NCBI GenBank assembly: GCA_964426355.1
Contig: CAYRRA010000103.1
Location: 1-15,505, forward strand
DNA length: 15,505 nucleotides
From: JAJFTV01 sp964426355
GTDB lineage: Bacteria; Chloroflexota; Anaerolineae; Anaerolineales; Anaerolineaceae
Reading direction: 5' to 3'
This document shows positions 1-6,598 of the stretch, one piece after another (position 1 is the first letter of the stretch; each line of letters opens with the position of its first letter). Both the position numbers and the translations under genes were made by a program. The notes under the pieces were generated by a model. That model was not told the origin of the DNA and made no database searches. It saw only the letters and a program-made list of their open reading frames with translations.

Positions 1-33
1 AGATTTGTCCTGAAGTGGTTCGCATCCTCATCC

Positions 34-56
34 GCCGGAGGATAAATCCTTCCGGC
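34..56. other. Imperfect hairpin near window start
   Basis: A nine-pair stem (G34-A42 with T47-C56, one bulged T) closes a TAAA loop. No T run follows, so it is not a classical terminator in itself. A reading frame open from base 1 stops at 43-45 inside this loop and could be the last residues of an upstream gene, but 14 codons are too few to judge. Another frame runs to a stop at 85-87. No upstream product can be named. Confidence 0.35.
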
Positions 57-67
57 TGGAAAACAAC

Positions 68-84
68 GCCCCGTTGGGGCTTTT
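68..84 (+). terminator. Short rho-independent terminator
   Basis: GCCCC, a GTT loop and GGGGC form a five-pair GC stem followed at once by TTTT. It probably ends a plus-strand transcript that enters from left of the window. From here to the promoter at 261 I see only AT-rich sequence with no supported gene. Confidence 0.55.
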
Positions 85-260
85 AGAGGATTGCTGGTTC
101 ATCTCGCAGCGGATATTTATTTTCGACTATTCAGGTTATTATATAGAAAGACCGCAACTCTCCTTTTGATGTTGATTTGAGTCTTATTTCGAAAAATAAT
201 CTTCCTGAATCGCGTCAAAGATATGCATTAATAGGGTGTAAAAAAAAACTTGTCACGCGT

Positions 261-266
261 TATAAT
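261..266 (+). promoter_or_regulatory. Promoter -10 box of the hydrolase gene
   Basis: A perfect TATAAT. No good -35 lies at 17-18 bases; the best is TGTAAA at 237-242 (three of six matches). Expected transcription start is near 273, giving a leader of about 20 bases that contains the AAGGA ribosome binding site at 281-285. Confidence 0.5.
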
Positions 267-293
267 ACATGGAGGGTTGAAAGGAAATTTGAG

Positions 294-1847
294 ATGAAAA
301 AAGCATTATTCGTAAACTTGATCGCCATCGCGATCCTGCTATTATCTGGTTGTAGCGCGGCTCCAACCGCTACGGCTGAAGTTGAAGCCACAGTCGTTGA
401 ACCGGAGACCTTACCTACCGAAGCCCCTGTGGAACCCACTTCAACCGAGGTAGCACCCGAACCAACGGTTCAACTGACAACCGCACCGGAACTGCCTGCC
501 GATTTTTCGATTGAAGGACGCTGGGACGGCAGCCTTACACTGGCTGGAACTTCAATTGGTACCATCGTTTACTTCCGCACAGAAAACGATGTTTTGCTGG
601 CTACGCTGGATATCCCCGCGCAAAACTTGTTTGGATATGCGCTTGAGAACGTCAGTTTTGAGGATGGACATGTTCGCTTTGAGGGGTTCGCGGAAAGTAA
701 TCGCCTGGCGGTTTGGGATGGAGACGTGCAGGAAGACGGTAGCCTGAGCGGGACATTTGAGCAGCTTGGGTATAAGGGCGTTTTTACGCTGCTCCCCGCC
801 CCCCTGTTAGCTGAACAGTCTGATCTGCCGTATCAAACCGAAGAGGTGAGTTTCCAGAATGGAGAAATCACCCTGGGGGGTACATTGAGTATTCCCGAAG
901 GAGAGGGTCCGTTTCCGGCGATGGTTCTGATCAGCGGCAGTGGTGCACAGAACCGCGACGAGGAAATTTATAGTTTCAAGGTATTTGGCATCATTGCTGA
1001 CCATTTCACCCGCAACGGCATTGCCGTTCTGCGTTACGACGACCGCGGGGTGGGAATGTCAACAGGCAATTTGATGACCTCAACCAGCGCTGACCTGGCT
1101 GGCGATGTGCTGGCAGCGGTGGAATGGTTGAAAACCCGATCCGAAATCGATGCCGAGAAGATTGGTTTGTTGGGTCACAGCGAGGGTGGCATTATTGCCC
1201 CGATGGTGGCGGCACAGAGCGAAGATGTTGCCATGATTATCTTGCTGGCAGGTACCGCTCAAACTGGCGAGGAGATCATTTACCAACAGGTCGAACTGCT
1301 TTCACGGGCTGAAGGGATGTCTGAAGAAGAGGTCAGCGAAGCGGTGGAAACTCAACGGCGTTACCTGACCGCTTTGATCAGCGGCGAGGGGTGGGAGGAA
1401 ATGAAGGTCGAGATGCGCCAGGAAATCGCCGACCAGGTAGATGCCCTGCCTGCTGCTCAAAAAGCATCGCTGGGTGACCTGGATGCGTATGTTGATTTGA
1501 TTCTAAACCAGCAGGTGGGGTCGATGGAATCGGCGTGGTACCGCTTCTTCCTCACCTATGACCCGGCACAGACGTTGGAGCAGGTAACTACCCCAGTGCT
1601 GGGTATTTTTGGCGAACTGGATTTACAGGTGCCAGCCGAGACCAATGCTCCCTTGATGGAAGCAGCGTTGCAGCGCGCCGGGAACGAGGATGCGACCATC
1701 ACGATTTATCCCCTGGCAAACCATCTCTTCCAGGAAGCCAGAACTGGCAGCACCACCGAATATGCCGTTTTGAAGAAGGAATTTGTGCCGGGTTTGTTGG
1801 ATGATATGGCAGAGTGGATTTTAGAGCGCACTGCATCTGGGCAGTGA
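294..1847 (+). CDS. Lipoprotein alpha/beta hydrolase (serine esterase/peptidase-like)
   Basis: A 517-residue exported serine hydrolase, substrate unknown. The N-terminus is a lipoprotein signal: MKK, a hydrophobic run, and lipobox L17-S18-G19-C20. It should be lipid-anchored on the outer face of the membrane. Residues 21-65 are a Pro/Thr/Glu-rich linker, then a beta-rich segment (about 70-170), then the alpha/beta hydrolase fold from about 190. An SGSG stretch follows the first core strand (oxyanion region). The nucleophile elbow is G294-H-S296-E-G-G; the likely acid is D443 (GELD) and the likely histidine H477 (ANHLF), so the triad looks complete. The start at 294 is chosen because it gives the signal peptide and has AAGGA eight bases upstream; the frame is open back to 177 but those 39 residues do not look like protein. 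The beta-lactamase-like gene follows 50 bases later on the same strand, probably co-transcribed. Family membership is firm, substrate unknown. Confidence 0.9.
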   Translation: MKKALFVNLIAIAILLLSGCSAAPTATAEVEATVVEPETLPTEAPVEPTSTEVAPEPTVQLTTAPELPADFSIEGRWDGSLTLAGTSIGTIVYFRTENDVLLATLDIPAQNLFGYALENVSFEDGHVRFEGFAESNRLAVWDGDVQEDGSLSGTFEQLGYKGVFTLLPAPLLAEQSDLPYQTEEVSFQNGEITLGGTLSIPEGEGPFPAMVLISGSGAQNRDEEIYSFKVFGIIADHFTRNGIAVLRYDDRGVGMSTGNLMTSTSADLAGDVLAAVEWLKTRSEIDAEKIGLLGHSEGGIIAPMVAAQSEDVAMIILLAGTAQTGEEIIYQQVELLSRAEGMSEEEVSEAVETQRRYLTALISGEGWEEMKVEMRQEIADQVDALPAAQKASLGDLDAYVDLILNQQVGSMESAWYRFFLTYDPAQTLEQVTTPVLGIFGELDLQVPAETNAPLMEAALQRAGNEDATITIYPLANHLFQEARTGSTTEYAVLKKEFVPGLLDDMAEWILERTASGQ

Positions 1848-1897
1848 TCGCATCATTTGGGTTTAATGAATCATTACTAGAAAAAGGAGTTTGAAAG

Positions 1898-3505
1898 ATG
1901 TCGATGGTAAAAGACGACGAATTGGTCAAGACGATCGATGAGATGATGAGCAAGCACTTCAAAGATGGTGAACCAGGTGCTTCCATTATCGTCACCCGCA
2001 AAGGCAAGCCGATCTTCCGCAAGGGGTACGGTATGGCGAATATCGAGCTGGGCGTCAAAATTGAACCGCACATGGTCTTCCGGCTCGGCTCAATCACCAA
2101 GCAGTTTACCTCGGTTTGTATCCTGATGCTGATGGAACAGGGCAAACTCGACTTGCAGGATGAAATCACCCGCTTCCTGCCCGATTACCCCACTCAGGCG
2201 CATACCATCACGGTCGAGCATCTGCTGACGCATACATCCGGCATTATGAGTTATACGAGTATGCCAGAATTCATGAAATACATGCGCACGGATATGTCGC
2301 TGGACGAATTGATTAATATGTTCAAACTTCAACCAATGGATTTTGCCCCCGGAACGCGCTTTAATTACAACAACTCCGGTTACGTCCTTTTGGGCGCCAT
2401 TGTTGAGAAGGCATCTGGCATACCTTATGCAGATTTCTTGAAGCAGAACATCTTTGAGCCGCTGGGGATGAAGAACACGTATTTTGATATGCCGCAACCG
2501 TTGATCCCTGGGCGGGTGGCTGGTTATCGCGCTGGAGCAAATGGATATGAAAACGCCGATTACATCAGCATGACCCTGCCCCATGCAGCCGGTTCGATGG
2601 CAAGCACGGTGGATGATATGGCGCTTTGGGATGCTGCGCTCTACACTGAAAAACTGGTGAAACAGGAGAGCTTGAAGAAAGCCTGGACATCCTATACCCT
2701 CAAAGACGGCACCAAGACCGGTTATGGCTACGGCTGGGCAGTTTCTGACTTCCAGGGGCACAACATGATTATCCACGGTGGTGGGATCAATGGTTTCGTG
2801 ACCGACGGTTTCCGCTTCCAGGATGAGGAAGTGTATGTCTGCATCCTTACCAACTGCCAGCGGGAAATCCCTGAAGACTTGGGGTTCAAGATTGGTGCAC
2901 TGGCGGTGGGCAAGCCTTACGAAGAGCCCAAAGCGATTGCCTTTGACCCTGCGCTGTATGACCTGTACCAGGGTGTGTACACCAACAAGATGGTTGGTTA
3001 CGACATGTCGGTCATGAAAGAAGGCGATGAATTGATTGCGATGATGCCGACCGGGTCGAAAGAAGCATTGATCCCGCTTTCAAAGACCGAGTTTGCCACC
3101 AAAGGCTCCGTGTCCAGGCTGGTGTTTGACCTGGATGAGAAGGGTCGGGCGCAAAAAGTGACCCTGTGCGGTTTCTATGGACCGGGCATGAGCGCTGACC
3201 TGACGGATAAACCACTACCCAGCCAGCGCAAGACGGTAGAGCTTGCCCCGGCAGTTTACGAACGATATGCCGGTGAGTATGAGCTTGCCCCGGGTATGTT
3301 GATTTCCATGCGCGTGGAAGAGAACGGGTTGGTTACACAGGTTCCCGGACAGCCAACCATCCCGCTTTTTGCTGAAACAGAGGTACTTTTCTTTGCGAAG
3401 GACGCCCCGATTGAGATTGAGTTCAAGCTCGATAGCGGCAGCAAGGTGACGGGCGCAGTGCTCAAACAAGCCGGGCAGGAAATGCCCATGAAGAAGGTCA
3501 AGTAA
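1898..3505 (+). CDS. Class C beta-lactamase-family serine hydrolase
   Basis: A 535-residue member of the beta-lactamase/D-aminopeptidase/esterase superfamily (serine hydrolase, PF00144-type). Catalytic motifs are all present: S65-I-T-K68 (SxxK), Y158-N-N160 (YxN) and H294-G-G296, the HxG variant replacing KTG. The catalytic domain spans about 10-340. The remaining 190 residues carry two beta-rich repeats that resemble each other (YDLYQGVYTNK near 345 and YERYAGEYELA near 460), like the C-terminal lipocalin-like domains (DUF3471 type) of such enzymes. Start at ATG 1898 has AAAAAGGAG upstream. There is no signal peptide or lipobox, unlike the upstream hydrolase, so this form appears cytoplasmic. 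It may be an esterase or peptidase, and resistance activity should not be assumed. A strong terminator follows. Confidence 0.9.
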   Translation: MSMVKDDELVKTIDEMMSKHFKDGEPGASIIVTRKGKPIFRKGYGMANIELGVKIEPHMVFRLGSITKQFTSVCILMLMEQGKLDLQDEITRFLPDYPTQAHTITVEHLLTHTSGIMSYTSMPEFMKYMRTDMSLDELINMFKLQPMDFAPGTRFNYNNSGYVLLGAIVEKASGIPYADFLKQNIFEPLGMKNTYFDMPQPLIPGRVAGYRAGANGYENADYISMTLPHAAGSMASTVDDMALWDAALYTEKLVKQESLKKAWTSYTLKDGTKTGYGYGWAVSDFQGHNMIIHGGGINGFVTDGFRFQDEEVYVCILTNCQREIPEDLGFKIGALAVGKPYEEPKAIAFDPALYDLYQGVYTNKMVGYDMSVMKEGDELIAMMPTGSKEALIPLSKTEFATKGSVSRLVFDLDEKGRAQKVTLCGFYGPGMSADLTDKPLPSQRKTVELAPAVYERYAGEYELAPGMLISMRVEENGLVTQVPGQPTIPLFAETEVLFFAKDAPIEIEFKLDSGSKVTGAVLKQAGQEMPMKKVK

Positions 3506-3524
3506 CGTTTTTGATGTTAACCAT

Positions 3525-3561
3525 GAGGCTGTCTGGATGGATGCAGACAGCCTCTTTTGTT
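3525..3561 (+). terminator. Strong rho-independent terminator
   Basis: A perfect 11-pair stem (GAGGCTGTCTG at 3525-3535 with CAGACAGCCTC at 3544-3554) and an eight-base loop, followed by TTTTGTT. It lies 20 bases after the beta-lactamase-like stop codon and closes that transcription unit. Confidence 0.9.
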
Positions 3562-3640
3562 GAGTTCCGGTGAATCCAGGTATGGCAGCTTGTCACTACC
3601 CCATATTACCCAAATTTTTAGCCAATCCACTGTGTTTACC

Positions 3641-3669
3641 TTGTCAAAAACACATTATCTGGCTATAGT
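3641..3669 (+). promoter_or_regulatory. Sigma-70-type promoter of the racemase-like/murJ unit
   Basis: TTGTCA (3641-3646), a 17-base spacer and TATAGT (3664-3669): five of six matches in each box. Start of transcription is expected near 3676, giving a leader of about 60 bases before the ATG at 3737. It lies after the 3525-3561 terminator, so it begins a new unit. Confidence 0.75.
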
Positions 3670-3736
3670 ATTCCCTGTCGTTATTTGAGTATATCCATGT
3701 GCAAAACCAATCATTTTTGACCCAAAGGAGCTGTTC

Positions 3737-4414
3737 ATGAGCCAGGAACCCGCTCGAAAAATTGGCTTGATTGTTCCCTCCAGCAACACCGTGATGGAGC
3801 CCGACTTTTACCGCAATATGCCTGCAAACTGCACCCTGCACAGCGCGCGCATGTTTTTGCGTGACGTTACCGCCGAGGATGAAGCGCGCATGTTGGATGA
3901 CTTTACCCTGCCAGCCGCCCGTGACCTTGCTACGATACAGCCGGATGTGGTTGTCTTTGGCTGCACCAGCGCCGGAGCGTTGCGCGGCAATGCCTATGAA
4001 GACCAGTTAATTGAAGAAGTAGCTCGCACCAGCGGTGCGCCGGCGGTCAGTGTGAACCGCTCGGTTCGCGAAGCGCTGAAAAACCTGAATGCAGAACGGA
4101 TTGTGGTGGTTACGCCTTACCTGGATGAACTTAACACGCGCATCCGTGCCAGCCTGGAGCAAGACGGCTTTTCGGTGCTGCACATCGAAGGGTTGGGTAT
4201 CCGCGAAAATACGCGCATCGCCCAGGTGCCGGGTGAGCAAATCATCGCATTGGCACAGCGTGCTCTTCAAAACCAAAAACCGGATGCGCTCTTTGTCTCC
4301 TGTACGAACTTCCCGGCGGTGAGCGTATTGGCTGAACTGCGCAAATGCTTCAGCTTTCCGGTGCTCAGCAGCAACCAGGCTGTGCTCGAACGCGCCCTGG
4401 CTGTTCTGAAATAG
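3737..4414 (+). CDS. Maleate isomerase-like Asp/Glu racemase superfamily protein
   Basis: A 225-residue cytoplasmic protein of the Asp/Glu/hydantoin racemase superfamily, closest in look to maleate cis-trans isomerase and arylmalonate decarboxylase. The fold has two alpha/beta halves, each with a catalytic cysteine: C76 in FGCTSAG and C189 in SCTNFPA. The N-terminal IVPSSNTVMEPD and C-terminal PVLSSNQA are typical of the maleate isomerase group. Two cysteines favour an isomerase/racemase over a decarboxylase, which keeps one. It is not a standard MurI glutamate racemase, though the next gene, 11 bases on, is murJ. Start ATG 3737 has AAAGGAG upstream. The true substrate cannot be read from sequence. 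Confidence 0.85.
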   Translation: MSQEPARKIGLIVPSSNTVMEPDFYRNMPANCTLHSARMFLRDVTAEDEARMLDDFTLPAARDLATIQPDVVVFGCTSAGALRGNAYEDQLIEEVARTSGAPAVSVNRSVREALKNLNAERIVVVTPYLDELNTRIRASLEQDGFSVLHIEGLGIRENTRIAQVPGEQIIALAQRALQNQKPDALFVSCTNFPAVSVLAELRKCFSFPVLSSNQAVLERALAVLK

Positions 4415-4425
4415 ACCACCTTCTC

Positions 4426-6018
4426 ATGGAGACAACCCAGCAAACACCTCCTTCTGCAACCCGCCAGATTGCCCGCGCGACCATCCTGGTGATGGCAGCG
4501 ATGGTGGTAAGCCAGCTTGCCGGGCTGTTGGCGAGCCGCCTGATTGGGATTAACTTCGGCACGGGTACACAAACGGATGCGTACTCTGCAGCCAACCGTT
4601 TTACCGAAATTCTCTTCAACCTGATGGCGGGCGGTGCGCTTGGCTCGGCGTTCATCCCAACGCTCACCGGGCTGTTGGCGCAGGATAAGCATCGGGATGC
4701 CTGGAAACTGGCATCCTCCATTGCCAATTTGATTGTGCTGATTCTCACGCTGGTATCCATCCTGGCGTGGATTTTCGCCGAAGAGGTGGTGGGGTATATC
4801 CTTGCACCGGGCTACGATGCGGCGCAGCAGCAGTTGACCGCGCAGCTTTTGCGCATTCAATTGCCCTCATCGCTCATCTTTGGGTTGAGCGGGCTGGTGA
4901 TGGGCATTCTCAACGCCCACCAGCATTTTTTGCTGCCTGCACTGGCGCCCGCCATGTACCGCCTGGGGATCATCTTCGGTGTGCTGGTGTTGAGCCCGTC
5001 AATGGGCATTCGCGGAGCAGCCTGGGGCGTTGTGATTGGCGCCGGGCTGCACCTGCTGGTTCAAATCCCCATGCTGCTGCGCCTGCCGCAGCGCCGCTAT
5101 TCACTCACCCTGGGATTGGATTCAGCCGATGTGCGCGAAGTGGGACGCCTGATGGCTCCGCGCCTGCTGGGAGTGGCTTTCGTTCAGCTCAACTTCTGGC
5201 TGAACACCTTTCTGGCGTCCTGGCAGCCGGTGGGCAGCCAATCGGCGATCACCTTTGCCTTTCCGCTGATGTTGATGCCGGAAGCTGCCATTGCCCAATC
5301 GATTGCCATTGCCGCACTGCCGACCTTTTCGGCACAAGCCGCTCGCGGTAAGCTGGAGGAAATGCGCACTGCGCTGGCTGCCACGCTGCGCGGTGTGCTT
5401 TACCTGGCAATCCCTGCGACACTGGGGTTGATTGTCCTGCGCGTGCCATTGGTAGATATGATTTACAGGGGGGATGCTTTTGGCGCCGATTCGACGCGCA
5501 TTGTCGCATGGGCGCTGCTCTGGTATGCCACTGGTCTGGTGGGTCACTCTGTGGTAGAAATCGTCAGCCGCGCGTTTTATGCGCTGCACGACACAAAAAC
5601 ACCCGTTTTTACCGTGGTGGCTGCGATGGCGCTCAACCTGGCTTTGAGCTTTTTGTTTTCCTGGTTGTTCGAGCGCATCGGCTGGATGCCGCACGGCGGT
5701 CTGGCGTTTGCCAATTCGGTTGCCACCACGCTGGAAATGACAGTGCTGCTGGTGCTCATGCGCCGCCGGTTGAATGGCTTACTGGGAAAGGAAATATGGA
5801 CAGCAGCAGGCAAAGCTGCTCTGGCTGGTCTGGGGATGACGGCAGTGCTGGCAGCCTGGTTGAATTTTCAGTATTTCGGTGCACTCATGACCACGCTGGG
5901 CGGCGTGGCATTGGGTGGGCTGGTTTATTTGCTGCTGCTGGCAGTGCTCCGTGTGGAAGAATTGCAGCGCGGGATCAACTTCATCCGTTCGTTTATCGAG
6001 ACGCGTTTCAAGCGCTGA
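4426..6018 (+). CDS. murJ: Lipid II flippase MurJ (MviN family)
   Basis: A 530-residue integral membrane protein of the MVF/MurJ branch of the MOP exporter superfamily, which moves lipid II across the cytoplasmic membrane for peptidoglycan synthesis. The family signature is near the N-terminus: GTGTQTDAYSAANRF followed by NLMAGGALGSAFIPTL. About 14 hydrophobic segments run through the protein with short basic loops, and the length is normal for MurJ. ATG 4426 is chosen because family homology begins there; the frame is open upstream from 4345 inside the preceding gene. The gap to the upstream stop is 11 bases with no clear ribosome binding site, suggesting translational coupling. Its last 11 bases overlap the 3' end of the convergent peroxiredoxin gene. 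Confidence 0.93.
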   Translation: METTQQTPPSATRQIARATILVMAAMVVSQLAGLLASRLIGINFGTGTQTDAYSAANRFTEILFNLMAGGALGSAFIPTLTGLLAQDKHRDAWKLASSIANLIVLILTLVSILAWIFAEEVVGYILAPGYDAAQQQLTAQLLRIQLPSSLIFGLSGLVMGILNAHQHFLLPALAPAMYRLGIIFGVLVLSPSMGIRGAAWGVVIGAGLHLLVQIPMLLRLPQRRYSLTLGLDSADVREVGRLMAPRLLGVAFVQLNFWLNTFLASWQPVGSQSAITFAFPLMLMPEAAIAQSIAIAALPTFSAQAARGKLEEMRTALAATLRGVLYLAIPATLGLIVLRVPLVDMIYRGDAFGADSTRIVAWALLWYATGLVGHSVVEIVSRAFYALHDTKTPVFTVVAAMALNLALSFLFSWLFERIGWMPHGGLAFANSVATTLEMTVLLVLMRRRLNGLLGKEIWTAAGKAALAGLGMTAVLAAWLNFQYFGALMTTLGGVALGGLVYLLLLAVLRVEELQRGINFIRSFIETRFKR

Positions 6019-6508
6019 TGGATGTTTCGTTCCCGTTCTCTTCTGCGTTGAGTTGATCGAGCAAAGCGAACATCTCTTCGTTGGGGGGAATATCGCTCAT
6101 CGAATGCCCGTAATGCACAAAACGCAGCCTTCCGTGCCTATCGATCAGCATTTGTGCCGGCTGGCGACCCAGTTTGAACAAATTCACTTCCTGCCCGTAC
6201 TGCTTTAAAACAGAATGCGTGGGGTCCGGTAAACCGATAAATGGCAGGTCGTTGTTTTGCCAGTATGTGCGGAAGCTCTCGGCGTTTTCAGGTCCAATTG
6301 CCAGGATGATTGCATCCCTGCGGGCAAATTCGTCATATTGCAGGCGCAACTGCGCCAGGTGCCGTTGGCAGAACGGTCAGACAAAGCCGCGGTTCAGCAC
6401 CAACAGGACATGTTTTTTCTCTTTGAACTCAGAAAGCCTGACCGGTTCCCCTTTGAAATCTTCCAGGCTAAAGTCGGGTGCGGGAGTGTTTAACGCTACC
6501 TTTGGCAT
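6008..6508 (-). CDS. Selenocysteine-containing peroxiredoxin-like protein (UGA at codon 44)
   Basis: A 166-residue thioredoxin-fold protein of the AhpC/TSA (redoxin) class, predicted to reduce peroxides using thiols. Reading from ATG 6508, preceded by AAAGGA, the frame meets TGA at 6379-6377 and continues in the same frame to TGA at 6010-6008. The product starts with PAPDFSLEDFKGEPVRLSEF, the typical first strands of the family. Its active site reads R40-G-F-V-U44-P-F-C47, where the usual form is RGFxCPFC, so the UGA sits exactly at the peroxidatic cysteine. Similarity continues after it (HLAQLRLQYDEFARRD, then LPFIGLPDP, VNLFKLGR and HYGHSMSDIP), with no decay or frameshift. A SECIS-like hairpin follows the UGA. 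A gene finder would report only the part downstream of the UGA, from the TTG at 6349. The alternative is a nonsense mutation or sequencing error of TGC/TGT; the hairpin and the intact flanks argue against that. Confidence 0.82.
6341..6379 (-). promoter_or_regulatory. Candidate bacterial SECIS element after the UGA codon
   Basis: Reading the minus strand, the UGA (6379-6377) is followed by two perfect short hairpins. The first is CCGTT/AACGG (6376-6372 with 6366-6362, loop CTGCC). The second is GGCGC/GCGCC (6356-6352 with 6347-6343, loop AGTT). The loop G of the second lies 27 bases after the UGA. Known bacterial SECIS elements lie within the coding sequence just downstream of UGA, with a G in the first two loop positions at roughly this distance, recognised by SelB. 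The second hairpin fits; the first may stack beneath it. The call rests on hand folding only. Confidence 0.6.
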
Positions 6509-6557
6509 GTTTGAAATCCTTTATTTCGATAATCCAGATATATAAACGAATAAATAT

Positions 6558-6563
6558 ATTATA
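6558..6563 (-). promoter_or_regulatory. -10 box upstream of the selenoperoxiredoxin
   Basis: TATAAT on the minus strand in a very AT-rich 90-base gap between the glycosyltransferase-like gene and the peroxiredoxin gene. The -35 region (around 6581-6587, TATACG/ATACGA) is a poor match. Expected start is near 6551, leaving a leader of about 43 bases with AAAGGA. Read-through from the upstream gene is also possible since no terminator was seen. Confidence 0.45.
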
Positions 6564-6598
6564 GTTTATGGGTGCGCTTTTCGTATACAGTGATGAAC

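Noticed and set aside
177..293. Upstream extension of the hydrolase to 177
   Set aside because: The 39 added residues are basic and not protein-like, would bury the lipoprotein signal, and would start upstream of the TATAAT at 261.
4345..4425. Upstream extension of murJ to 4345
   Set aside because: It lies inside the racemase-like gene and adds residues not found in MurJ; ATG 4426 matches the family start.
6008..6349. A 113-residue gene starting at TTG 6349
   Set aside because: It would begin in the middle of the thioredoxin fold, without the active site. The upstream frame through the UGA supplies the missing family N-terminus.
6008..6508. Peroxiredoxin as a pseudogene
   Set aside because: Only one stop is present, it is UGA and falls at the catalytic Cys position; the rest is intact and a SECIS-like hairpin follows. 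A single substitution cannot be wholly excluded.
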